From a virus, in IMG/VR virus record IMGVR_UViG_3300042914_002973, positions 1 through 31,760 of that record: a stretch of DNA of 31,760 nt; one strand, written 5' to 3'. The notes below the pieces were generated by a model. It was not told where the DNA came from. It made no database searches and was given only the letters and a program-made list of their open reading frames with translations. Numbering within the stretch: the first letter of the stretch is position 1; every line of letters starts with the position of its first letter. The position numbers and the translations under genes are program-made. This document shows positions 7,240-13,819 of this stretch, in pieces.

Positions 7240-7424
7240 GTGACGATGCATTTCCGTACATAGCAGGAGTAATTGGAGGTGCGATATGCTTTGTCATGCT
7301 GTTTGTTGGAAGACACATCGGTGAATCAAACACTAAGCAAGAAGCCATACTCGCTGGAGTCGCGTACTACACCAACGACTCGAGCGGAATGGCGCAGTTC
7401 AAATGGAAGGAGGCCAAGCCGTGA
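7236..7424 (+). CDS. Small single-span membrane protein (array member, paralogue B)
   Basis: A 62-residue protein from GTG 7236. Residues 7-25 (PYIAGVIGGAICFVMLFVG) form a membrane span; the rest is RHIGESNTKQEAILAGVAYY, then a polar stretch and QFKWKEAKP. It parallels the gene at 5814, which has the same span-linker-QFKWKE design, so this family is present twice in the array, separated by about 1.4 kb. An insertion in the inner membrane with the C-terminus in the cytoplasm is likely from the charged tail. Role unknown; super-infection exclusion or membrane anchoring are only possibilities. Confidence 0.7.
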   Translation: MSDDAFPYIAGVIGGAICFVMLFVGRHIGESNTKQEAILAGVAYYTNDSSGMAQFKWKEAKP

Positions 7425-7600
7425 GCGAGAAAAACATCTCCAAGCTGGAGCAAGAGGTGATGGAACTAAAGGCCTGCAACGAATACCTCAGGCAGAAGAT
7501 CGGGCAGCGCGACGACCGCATCCGGCACCTGATCCGGCTGGGACTGGAAACCACACGGCCGGAGGCTCTGGACCAATGGCAGGAGGAGGAGGAGCTGTGA
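7421..7600 (+). CDS. Coiled-coil array protein (59 aa)
   Basis: A 59-residue protein from GTG 7421 in a perfect coupling box. It is nearly all helix with heptad hydrophobics: ISKLEQEVMELKACNEYLRQKI, then DDRIRHLIRLGLE, a diverged form of the DRIKRLEE module, then a W-x-EEEE end where the paralogues have W-x-KAKEAK. Thus it is the third copy of the coiled-coil family (with 6555 and 7045), more diverged. Its 3' end (AGGAGGAGGAGGAGCTGTGA) is purine-rich and provides a strong SD for the next gene, with GTGA overlap. Confidence 0.65.
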   Translation: MSEKNISKLEQEVMELKACNEYLRQKIGQRDDRIRHLIRLGLETTRPEALDQWQEEEEL

Positions 7601-7791
7601 AGCTGCACGAGCTGCCCAGCGACCACCCGGCCCGCAACACCGCCATCCGGGACCTAGATGTCAGGACGGTCTGCCGCCACACCGGCGCCAGGCGAGATCC
7701 GCGGACCTGGAAGATCCAGGCCGACACCTACAACCGCCTCGGCGACACCTGGAGGAATAACTTCGACTGGGTGCTCAACCAGAAACCATGA
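7597..7791 (+). CDS. Hypothetical protein (64 aa)
   Basis: A 64-residue basic protein from GTG 7597, overlapping the previous stop, with the purine-rich AGGAGGAGGAGG run as SD. It has DLDVRTVCRHTGARRDP and a Trp-rich C-terminal half (TWKIQADTYNRLGDTWRNN). It lacks both array modules, and GC rises again here, so it marks the end of the array proper. No family is recognised; the basic charge would allow nucleic-acid binding. Confidence 0.6.
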   Translation: MKLHELPSDHPARNTAIRDLDVRTVCRHTGARRDPRTWKIQADTYNRLGDTWRNNFDWVLNQKP

Positions 7792-7940
7792 ACGACCGCA
7801 TCAAACGCGACCGGGACGGCACCGGGCTCTACAACCTATCGAAGAAGGCAGCGGGCGAGATCTACCGCGCGGCCAAGAACTACAAGCTCAAGGACGACGT
7901 CACCACATGGAAACGACCAAAGAAGAAGGCCAGCCAATGA
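7788..7940 (+). CDS. Very small basic protein (50 aa)
   Basis: A 50-residue protein from ATG 7788, overlapping the previous stop (ATGA), and itself overlapped by the next start. It begins NDRIKRDRDGTG, where the first bases (GACCGCATCAAACG, 7794-7807) resemble the array coiled-coil module, then continues KKAAGEIYRAAKNYKLKDD and ends in a lysine-rich tail KRPKKKASQ. The high charge suggests nucleic-acid contact. There is no SD, so translation would depend on coupling. Confidence 0.55.
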   Translation: MNDRIKRDRDGTGLYNLSKKAAGEIYRAAKNYKLKDDVTTWKRPKKKASQ

Positions 7941-8134
7941 GACAACCGACCGACAGAGACGTGGCCAGGACGATGGAGGAATACGGCGGCAGCTTCGTCT
8001 CCCGCCTCGGCCATGCAGCGCTGGCTGCTGACCCCGGCAACCTCAAGAAGATCCGGGACACCTGGCCCGACTACTGGGCGCACTACACCCGGCTCGCACA
8101 ATCCAATCTCGAGGACGAGCAGTCGCCCTCATAA
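7937..8134 (+). CDS. Hypothetical protein (65 aa)
   Basis: A 65-residue protein from ATG 7937, coupled by a 4-base overlap; a longer frame from 7658 exists but would overlap two genes and lacks an SD. The sequence is helical: RDVARTMEEYGGSFVSRLGHAALAAD, then a second helix containing NLKKIRDTWPDYWAHYTRLA. Proteins with a ...IRxTWPxYWxxY pattern appear in replication regions of phages, without a known function. It is the last gene before the ssDNA-binding candidate, separated by a 33-base C/A leader. Confidence 0.6.
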   Translation: MRQPTDRDVARTMEEYGGSFVSRLGHAALAADPGNLKKIRDTWPDYWAHYTRLAQSNLEDEQSPS

Positions 8135-8167
8135 CACAACAAAAACAACCAACAACAAAGCAACGAC
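8135..8167 (+). promoter_or_regulatory. C/A-only leader before ssDNA-binding gene
   Basis: The 33 bases between the stop at 8134 and ATG 8168 are made almost wholly of A and C (two G, no T), with repeated CAACAA units. There is no SD. Such a leader cannot fold on itself and could give unhindered ribosome entry, similar in character to CAA-repeat translational enhancers. A shorter C/A-rich stretch (CACAACAACTTCCATCAC) precedes ATG 9403. Confidence 0.5.
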
Positions 8168-8956
8168 ATGGGAATCACAGCAACAAAGAGCCAAGGCGGC
8201 GGCAACTTCCAGCCCTGCCCGGAATACCAAGGCCGCGCGGTCTGCGTGGACATCACGCCGCTGAAGCCCTACGAGACGCAATTCGGCACCAAGGAGAAGT
8301 TCAAGATCGCCTTCGAGATCGACCTGGTCGACGACTCGAGGAAACCGCCGCAGCCCTGGGTGGTGATGACCGCCCCGATGACGCCAAGCCTGCACGAGAA
8401 GGCAGCCCTGACCCGCTTTCTGCGAGACTGGTTCGGCCGGAGCCTCACACCGCAGGAGACCTCCAGCCTCGACCTGGACACGCTCATCGGGCGCCCGGCC
8501 TCGGTGGTGATCGTTCACGAGTCCAGCCCGGACGGGTCGAAGACCTTCGCCAACATCAAGCTGATCATGGCGCACAAACAAGGGGCGCCGTTGGAGCCGT
8601 CCGGGCTCTGGGTGCGGCTCCAGGACCGGCCTCCGAAGGACGGCGCCACGGGTGCAGCCGGAGACGGCGGCGACAGCACCTACCGCCGCACCGGGCCCAC
8701 AGCGCCGCCCGACCAAGACACCGACATCAGCAAGACCAAGGTGCACGTCGGCAAGCACAAGGGCGTCGAGCTGCGGGAGCTGACCGAGGAGGCCATCACC
8801 GCCTTGATCGAGCATTGGCTGCCGAAGGCCAAGGCCGCCGAGAAACAGACGGCCGACGACAAGCGCCTCATCCGCGGCCTGGACTGGTACCAGGACCGAT
8901 TCAAGCAGGCCGAGCTGGCCCAACAAGATGTCGAGCAGGACGACATCCCATATTGA
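8168..8956 (+). CDS. Putative phage ssDNA-binding protein with SSB-like acidic tip
   Basis: A 262-residue protein starting at ATG 8168. The N-terminal two thirds (to about residue 165) look like a beta-rich fold, with FKIAFEIDLVDD and the segment PSLHEKAALTRFLRDWFGR; proteins with this layout lie in many phage replication/recombination modules. A GKHKGVELRELTEEAI stretch near residue 198 resembles the GKxKGxxLxEL motif seen in the DUF3820 family. The C-terminus DVEQDDIPY mimics the acidic aromatic tip of bacterial SSB (DDDIPF), which recruits repair and replication partners. It likely coats ssDNA for the helicases downstream, but I cannot confirm an OB fold. Confidence 0.65.
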   Translation: MGITATKSQGGGNFQPCPEYQGRAVCVDITPLKPYETQFGTKEKFKIAFEIDLVDDSRKPPQPWVVMTAPMTPSLHEKAALTRFLRDWFGRSLTPQETSSLDLDTLIGRPASVVIVHESSPDGSKTFANIKLIMAHKQGAPLEPSGLWVRLQDRPPKDGATGAAGDGGDSTYRRTGPTAPPDQDTDISKTKVHVGKHKGVELRELTEEAITALIEHWLPKAKAAEKQTADDKRLIRGLDWYQDRFKQAELAQQDVEQDDIPY

Positions 8957-8959
8957 CCC

Positions 8960-9337
8960 ATGACCACCCAGGAAAAGGTCCAGATCGCCTCGGACATGCG
9001 CCGGGCCGGGGCCACCTATCAGCAGATCGCCATCCGCCTCGGGGTCTCGAGGCAGCGTGCCTGCCAGCTCACCCAGGTGGGCGCCCGGCAGGATCTCGTG
9101 GAATCCATCTGGGGCTTCCGATTCAGCGTCCGGACGATGAATTGCCTGGCCAAGATGGCCATCACCAAGAAGGAGGACGCCATGGCGCTCTACCAATCGG
9201 GCCACCTCCGCCCCAACATCGTTCGGGGCTTTGGCATCGTCTCATTCTTCGAGGTGTGCCGATGGCTCAAGGTGCCTCCGACGGTGCAGCATCTCTGCCG
9301 CAACTGCGGCACGTCAACTTCCTCAGCCTGTAGCTGA
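8960..9337 (+). CDS. HTH protein fused to RNA polymerase alpha-CTD-like domain
   Basis: A 125-residue protein from ATG 8960 (TGACCCATG). Residues 15-38 (AGATYQQIAIRLGVSRQRA onward) form a helix-turn-helix. Residues 54-105 then follow the helix-hairpin-helix pattern of the C-terminal domain of RNA polymerase alpha: FSVRTMNCLAKMAI aligns with LxVRxxNCLxxxxI, and GFGIVSFFEV aligns with NLGxKSLxEI. The residues that contact UP-element DNA in E. coli alpha (Arg265, Asn268, Cys269, Gly296, Ser299) correspond to Arg58, Asn61, Cys62, Gly92 and Ser95. A C-terminal CRNC and a further Cys could bind zinc. It probably regulates transcription by binding AT-rich promoter DNA, or the host polymerase. The match is by eye, not by search. 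Confidence 0.7.
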   Translation: MTTQEKVQIASDMRRAGATYQQIAIRLGVSRQRACQLTQVGARQDLVESIWGFRFSVRTMNCLAKMAITKKEDAMALYQSGHLRPNIVRGFGIVSFFEVCRWLKVPPTVQHLCRNCGTSTSSACS

Positions 9338-9339
9338 GG
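9321..9339 (+). terminator. Hairpin over the stop codon of the alpha-CTD-like gene
   Basis: CCTCAGC (9321-9327) pairs perfectly with GCTGAGG (9333-9339) around loop CTGTA; the TGA stop lies in the right arm. No T run follows, so it is at best a weak or Rho-assisted terminator, or an mRNA stability element. The 63 bases after it up to 9402 hold no gene. Confidence 0.35.
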
Positions 9340-9402
9340 GGATCATGGACAACAGCGGGGGGCGCGCATCCGCGGAATAACGCGCACAACAACTTCCATC
9401 AC

Positions 9403-10065
9403 ATGCCAGCCAATCCAACCATCATCTTCGACATCGAGACCGGGCCGCTGCCTGCCAGCGAGCTGGTCATCCCGCCCTTCGACCCATCAGCGGTCAAGCT
9501 GGGCAACATCAAGAACCCCGACCTGATCGCCGAGAAGATCCAGAAGGCCGAGGAAAGCCACGCCGCCGACTACATCAAGAACGCCGCCCTGGACGCCATC
9601 AGCGGGCAGGTACTCTGCATCGGCTACCGCATCGAGCACGACCAGCCCGCGGTGCTGTGCGCCGACGCCGACGGCGAGGCCGCCATGCTGCGGCAATGGT
9701 GGGCAGCGCTGAACGACTTCCAGCGGCAGCCGCGCATCATCGGCTTCAACATCAAGGCCTTCGACCTGCCGTTCCTCATCCGCAGGAGCTGGCGCCACCG
9801 GCTGACGCCGCCCTATTGGCTACGCCAAGGGCGCTACTGGAACGACCTCATCGTCGACCTGCGGGAGGTCTGGCAGCTCGGTGACTCACGGGCCCATGGC
9901 AGCCTCGGCGCCATTAGCCGGCACCTCGGCCTCGGCGAGAAGGCGGGCAACGGTGCCGACTTCTCGGCCCTCTGGCAGACCGACCGCCAGGCGGCCATCA
10001 ACTACTGCCTGCGCGACGTACAGCTCACCCAGCAGGTCGCCGACATCCTGATCCCGACCTACTAA
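9403..10065 (+). CDS. DnaQ/PolB-type 3'-5' exonuclease
   Basis: A 220-residue protein from ATG 9403. The three DEDD exonuclease motifs are visible: Exo I IIFDIETG (Asp10, Glu12), Exo II IIGFNIKAFDLPFL (Asp121), and Exo III YCLRDVQLT (Tyr201, Asp205). The spacing and the N-x3-FD form of motif II are like the exonuclease domain of family B polymerases standing alone. No polymerase domain follows; the gene ends and the helicase starts within a TAATG overlap. It may proofread for a host polymerase, trim DNA ends for recombination, or process primers. Confidence 0.85.
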   Translation: MPANPTIIFDIETGPLPASELVIPPFDPSAVKLGNIKNPDLIAEKIQKAEESHAADYIKNAALDAISGQVLCIGYRIEHDQPAVLCADADGEAAMLRQWWAALNDFQRQPRIIGFNIKAFDLPFLIRRSWRHRLTPPYWLRQGRYWNDLIVDLREVWQLGDSRAHGSLGAISRHLGLGEKAGNGADFSALWQTDRQAAINYCLRDVQLTQQVADILIPTY

Positions 10066-11342
10066 TGACCACAACCACCTGCCCGGTGATGGACGACATC
10101 GACAGCTTCAACCCGACGCCGGAGGCCCGGTTCCTCGCCTGGGCGACCACGGGCGGCAACGTCTTCCTCACCGGGCAGGCCGGCACCGGCAAGTCCACCC
10201 TGCTCGGCAGGTTCCTCGACTGGGCCCGGCTGAAGGGTATCACCGTGGCCGTCACCGCCCCCACCGGGATCGCAGCCCTGAACGTCGGCGGCACCACCGT
10301 GCACCGCTGGTGTGGCATGCAGCTCGGGCCACAGGACGCCGAGACGTTCGAGGCCGCAGGCGCCCGACTGGAAAGCCACGGCGCCTACTACGGGGCGGTC
10401 AACCGTGTCCAGGAGACCTCGGTGCTGGTTATCGACGAAATCTCGATGATGGCCGGGCGGCAGCTCGACTTCCTCGACTTCTGGCTCAAGCGCATCAGAG
10501 AAGACGACGCACCGTTCGGCGGGCTCCAGGTGATCTTCCTCGGCGACTTCCTGCAGCTACCACCCGTCCGGACCGACGCCTCCAAACCCTACGACTGGGC
10601 CTTCCGCAGCGAGGCCTGGAAACAGGCCGACTTCAAGACCATCCGCCTCGAGACCGTCCGGCGCCAGAACGACCTCGCCTTCGTCCAGGCCTTGAGCGGG
10701 TTCCGCATCGGCAAACTGCGGAAGATCGACGCCGACATCCTGCGCTCTCGGGTGCAATGGTTCCCGAAGGCCGAGATCACCCATCTCCTGACCCACAACG
10801 CCCAGGTAACCAAATGGAACACCTACCGCCTCGAGAACGTGCCCGGCGAGGTCCTGACCTTCGAGGCCCGCACCAAAGGCGTCGAGCAGGCGGTCGACTT
10901 CGCCACCAAGAACATGTCCACCCCCCGGGTGCTCCAGATCAAGGTGGGCGCCGCCGTGATGTTCACGGCCAACGACGCCGAGCAGGGCTTCGCCAACGGT
11001 CAGATCGGCACCATCACCCGGGTCAGCGGCACCGTCATCCATGTCCACAGCCGCCGCACCACGATTTCCATGGAGCCACGAAAATGGTTCTTTGACAACC
11101 TGGGAGTGACCGTCTGGCAATACCCGCTCCGCCTGGCCTACGCCATGACCATCCACCGCGCCCAAGGCCTGACCCTCGACGCCGCCTACATCGACATCCG
11201 CGCAGCCCGGGAGCCCGGGCAAGGCTACGTCGCCCTGAGCCGCGTCCGCAGCCTTCCGGGCCTGCACCTCAAGGAATGGCCGAAGGGCTGGTTCATCTCA
11301 GAGGAGGCCTTGCGCTTCGAGAACCGCGAGCCCAACCCCTGA
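10065..11342 (+). CDS. PIF1/RecD-like superfamily 1B DNA helicase
   Basis: A 425-residue protein whose ATG overlaps the exonuclease stop by one base. Helicase motifs appear in order: motif I GQAGTGKST (residues 37-45), Ia TAPTGIAALNVGGTTVHRW (about 64-82), motif II VIDEISMM (122-129), motif III GDFLQLPPV (160-168), and C-terminal TIHRAQGLTLD and YVALSRV (about residues 363-395). This matches PIF1-like proteins in length and order, so it should move 5' to 3' on DNA with ATP. Together with the exonuclease and the primase-helicase it forms a replication or recombination unit. Confidence 0.9.
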   Translation: MTTTTCPVMDDIDSFNPTPEARFLAWATTGGNVFLTGQAGTGKSTLLGRFLDWARLKGITVAVTAPTGIAALNVGGTTVHRWCGMQLGPQDAETFEAAGARLESHGAYYGAVNRVQETSVLVIDEISMMAGRQLDFLDFWLKRIREDDAPFGGLQVIFLGDFLQLPPVRTDASKPYDWAFRSEAWKQADFKTIRLETVRRQNDLAFVQALSGFRIGKLRKIDADILRSRVQWFPKAEITHLLTHNAQVTKWNTYRLENVPGEVLTFEARTKGVEQAVDFATKNMSTPRVLQIKVGAAVMFTANDAEQGFANGQIGTITRVSGTVIHVHSRRTTISMEPRKWFFDNLGVTVWQYPLRLAYAMTIHRAQGLTLDAAYIDIRAAREPGQGYVALSRVRSLPGLHLKEWPKGWFISEEALRFENREPNP

Positions 11343-11353
11343 CCCGTTTTTCC

Positions 11354-13345
11354 ATGATCTCCCTTCACGACCTCGAGCAATGGCTCGGCACCCCGCTCTT
11401 CCTAGTGCCATGCCGCCCCGGCACCAAGATGCCGGTGGTCAAATACACCCAGGAGACCCTGCAGGGCACCGCCCGGCCCGCCTACCAGGCTCTGCTGGAG
11501 CAGTCGAACATCGCCGTCCGATTGGGCGAACACTCGGGCGGCCTGTGCGCCATCGACTTCGACGACGACGACAGCCTCGAGGAGTTCCTAGCGGTCAACC
11601 CCCACCTCCGGACTTCCGCGCGGTGGAAAGGCCGCCGCGGCGCCCAGATCGGCGTTCGCCTGACCGGCACCTACCCGGGCCCATGCAGCGCCCGCCACCC
11701 GACCGAGACCGTCGAGGTCAACGGCCGGCAGCTCGGGCGCCCCCTGTACGAATGGCGCAGCACCGGCAACCTCTCGACCGTCCGCGGCACCCACCCATCC
11801 GGCTGCAGCTACCAGGTGCTCGTCGCCAACCCGCCGGTCACCATCGCCTTCTCGCAGATCCGCTGGCCGGAGGGCTGGCCGGTTCCGGGCGAGGACGACA
11901 GCGTGGCCCGCCTCCTCGAGCAGTTCGGCGAGGCCTGGACCTTCAACAAGGCCGGCAACGGCACCCTGCAGCCCCCATTCTTCGCCGCCTACCTCGCGCA
12001 CAAAGAGCGGGTGCTGTTCGACACCGTCACCGGCCAGTTCTACTTTTACCTCGCTGATCGCGGCATCTGGCAGTCGATGTCACGCGAGGAAGTCGGGCAA
12101 CGGGTGCTGGCCATGGCCCGCAAGGTCATCCTGGATCACGCCGCCGCCCAACAGGCGCCCCATCTCCGCACCCTGCTGCCGAAGCTCACGGCCCAGTTCT
12201 CCAACCAGGTGATCGAGCTGGCCAGCCACCTGCAGGTCGAGCGCGCCCCATTCGGACGCCCGGACTCCATCGTGCACACCGAGAACGTCATGGTCGACCT
12301 TCGGGTGAGCCCCTACGGCATGCACAGCTTCTCGCCGGAATGGTTCAGCCGGAACCAGACCCCCATCCGGTACGTCGAAGGCGCCACCAGCCCGATGTGG
12401 CAGGCCTTCCTCGACCATTGCCTGCCGGATCCCGACGACCAACACCTCCTCCAGCATTGGGGCGGCCTGGCGCTGCTTCAACGCAACCGGCCGCAGGTCA
12501 TCCTCCTGCTCACCGGCACCGGGGGCGGCGGCAAGTCCACCGTCGCCGGCGTCGTCCGCCGCCTCGTGGGCGACGAGAACTGCACCGAGCTCCGCACCCA
12601 ACACCTCGGCGGGCGCTTCGAGGCCGGCCTATTCCACGACAAGACCCTCCTCATCGGCTCCGACGTTGCACCGGACTTTCTGTCCTGCGACTCCAGCGCC
12701 TTCCTCAAGGCCATGACCGGCGGCGACCGCATCATCGCAGAGTTCAAAAACAAGAACGGCGTAAAGACGCTGGTCGGCGACTGGAACGTCATCGTCACAG
12801 CCAACAGCCGGCTGAAGGTAAACGTACAAGGCGACCTCGGAGCATGGGCACGCCGGCTTCTGTTGTTAGATTTCTCACAGCCGAAGCCGGCCAATGTCAT
12901 TCCAAACTATCACGATGTGATGATAGACAAAGAAGGGCCCGGCATTCTCAACTGGTTCTTGGCTGGAGCTAAATCGCTTCGGGCTGTGATAGAAACCGGA
13001 AGGTCGTTTCCTATTACGCCAAGGCAACGCCATAGGGTCGACAACCTGCTCTCGGAATCGGACAGCGTCCGCTACTTCATCACAAACCACATCCAGGCCT
13101 CCAGCATGGCCGCCGATTGTATCACGAGGGCCGAGCTGTTCGAGGCATACCTGCAGCTCTGCGGTGCCAAGGAATGGTCGCCGGAGCCCAACAACCGCTT
13201 CCAACGCCGGGCGGCGGAGCTGATGCTGGAGCTCCACCAGGCCACCGCAACCGAGCATCTCAACCGGGACAACCGCGACGACTCAGGCGACCGCGGCTGG
13301 GTCCGAGTCGTTTTTACCGGCCTCCACGACCTGTCAAGATGTTAG
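11354..13345 (+). CDS. Bifunctional primase-polymerase / SF3 (D5-like) helicase
   Basis: A 663-residue protein. I take ATG 11354 as the start, since an earlier in-frame ATG at 11276 lies inside the helicase gene. The N-terminal part (residues 1-160) resembles a prim-pol domain: CAIDFDDDD (about 65-73) is the metal-binding acidic motif, and EWRSTGNLSTVRGTHPSG fits the later conserved region. The middle (from about 215) fits a D5 N-terminal domain, and the C-terminal AAA+ part has Walker A GTGGGGKST (about 387-395), then LLIGSD and a VIVTANSRL sensor-type strand. It should synthesise primers and unwind the fork. The phage-plasmid family of this type often binds an origin near its own gene. Confidence 0.85.
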   Translation: MISLHDLEQWLGTPLFLVPCRPGTKMPVVKYTQETLQGTARPAYQALLEQSNIAVRLGEHSGGLCAIDFDDDDSLEEFLAVNPHLRTSARWKGRRGAQIGVRLTGTYPGPCSARHPTETVEVNGRQLGRPLYEWRSTGNLSTVRGTHPSGCSYQVLVANPPVTIAFSQIRWPEGWPVPGEDDSVARLLEQFGEAWTFNKAGNGTLQPPFFAAYLAHKERVLFDTVTGQFYFYLADRGIWQSMSREEVGQRVLAMARKVILDHAAAQQAPHLRTLLPKLTAQFSNQVIELASHLQVERAPFGRPDSIVHTENVMVDLRVSPYGMHSFSPEWFSRNQTPIRYVEGATSPMWQAFLDHCLPDPDDQHLLQHWGGLALLQRNRPQVILLLTGTGGGGKSTVAGVVRRLVGDENCTELRTQHLGGRFEAGLFHDKTLLIGSDVAPDFLSCDSSAFLKAMTGGDRIIAEFKNKNGVKTLVGDWNVIVTANSRLKVNVQGDLGAWARRLLLLDFSQPKPANVIPNYHDVMIDKEGPGILNWFLAGAKSLRAVIETGRSFPITPRQRHRVDNLLSESDSVRYFITNHIQASSMAADCITRAELFEAYLQLCGAKEWSPEPNNRFQRRAAELMLELHQATATEHLNRDNRDDSGDRGWVRVVFTGLHDLSRC

Positions 13346-13380
13346 AACTGACCCCCCTTTTTGTTCTTGAAGTCCGAAAT

Positions 13381-13411
13381 GTGGCACACTTCTCGAAAAG
13401 ATGTGTGCCAC
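13381..13411 (+). repeat. Inverted repeat 1, GTGGCACAC
   Basis: GTGGCACAC (13381-13389) and its complement GTGTGCCAC (13403-13411) enclose 13 bases whose centre adds TCT/AGA pairing around CGAAA. It lies in the 150-base gap (13346-13495) between the primase-helicase and the next gene, together with a C6T5 run at 13352-13362. The perfect arms and the second, longer repeat using the same core point to a protein-binding site. Confidence 0.75.
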
Positions 13412-13444
13412 AGAAAACCCGCGCCAGTATTGATCGAAATGCGA

Positions 13445-13557
13445 TGTGGCACACAAGTCACACATTTTTCTGAACTCACCCGTACCCACGAGAAAATGAC
13501 CGTTTCATCGTATTCAGTAGGAACCGAGTCGAAAACTTCTGTGACTTGTGTGCCACA
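13445..13557 (+). repeat. Inverted repeat 2, 18-bp arms with the same core
   Basis: TGTGGCACACAAGTCACA (13445-13462) is perfectly complementary to TGTGACTTGTGTGCCACA (13540-13557), with 77 bases between. Both arms contain the GTGGCACAC core of inverted repeat 1, so four copies occur within 177 bases in alternating orientation. The right arm lies inside the start of the following gene. A CATTTTTCTG tract follows the left arm. A replication origin, a looping operator, or an RNA structure are all possible. Confidence 0.75.
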
Positions 13558-13819
13558 CGGCAACCCAGGCCTCCAGCTCGACCTTGTCGCAAACCTACGT
13601 CGCCAATCGTCCGGCTTCGTTGGACGGTGCCCAGCATGCGCCGAGGCAGGGCAGGACAAAGGCGGGAACCACCTGGTCATCTGGCCCGACGGTAAGTTCG
13701 CCTGCGTCTGCCATCCAGGCTACCAAGGCCGGGAACATCGCAAGCGAATCTTCTTTCTCGTCGGTAATAAACAAAGGACTCGTTCTTTCAACGTATCAAT
13801 TCAACCATCGCTTCTATGA
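13496..13819 (+). CDS. Zinc-ribbon protein (primase CHC2-like) downstream of primase
   Basis: A 107-residue protein if read from ATG 13496; a TTG at 13361 would add 45 residues that run through the inverted repeats, so I chose the ATG. GRCPACAEAG is followed about 19 residues later by FACVCHPGYQG, giving a C-x2-C ... C-x-C-H metal site with aromatic strands between, as in primase CHC2 zinc ribbons (template recognition). No TOPRIM domain follows. It may help the neighbouring prim-pol/SF3 enzyme recognise primer sites. The C-terminal 25 residues are basic. Its stop overlaps the next gene (ATGA). Confidence 0.6.
   Translation: MTVSSYSVGTESKTSVTCVPHGNPGLQLDLVANLRRQSSGFVGRCPACAEAGQDKGGNHLVIWPDGKFACVCHPGYQGREHRKRIFFLVGNKQRTRSFNVSIQPSLL

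Larger units (their letters stand above)
5800..7424 (+). repeat. Dispersed 18-bp translational coupling box
   Basis: AAGGAGGCCAAGCCGTGA occurs exactly at 6305-6322, 6541-6558, 7031-7048 and 7407-7424, with near copies at 5800-5817, 6834-6851 and 7222-7239. Each copy encodes the last residues K-E-A-K-P of one gene, its TGA stop, the GTG start of the next, and an SD (GGAGG) seven bases before that start. It is therefore a functional junction element inside coding DNA. Irregular spacing (about 165-490 bases) and coding content exclude a CRISPR array. Confidence 0.85.
6206..7807 (+). repeat. Dispersed DRIKRLEE coiled-coil module
   Basis: GACCGCATCAAGCGGCTG is found at 6206, 6451, 6750 and 7144, with diverged copies at 7514 and 7794. 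In the 6750 and 7144 copies the match extends to 34 bases with one mismatch. All are read in the same frame, as DRIKRL, in different proteins with unrelated N-termini. The DNA-level identity suggests recent duplication or recombination, not only protein constraint. Confidence 0.8.

Noticed and set aside
5800-7424. CRISPR-like array of short repeats
   Set aside because: The repeats lie at irregular distances inside coding frames and encode gene junctions; no uniform spacers exist.
8129-9205. Long minus-strand frame (358 codons) across the ssDNA-binding gene
   Set aside because: Antisense to two genes with clear motifs; its sequence is low-complexity Arg/Gly/Val of the kind produced by high GC.
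9338-9402. Hidden small gene or promoter in the gap before the exonuclease
   Set aside because: Only a GC-rich stretch with weak GCGCG/CGCGC symmetry and a C/A-rich leader; no frame or promoter pattern is convincing.
13361-13495. TTG-start extension of the zinc-ribbon protein
   Set aside because: It would translate through the inverted repeats and has no SD; ATG 13496 is a simpler start.
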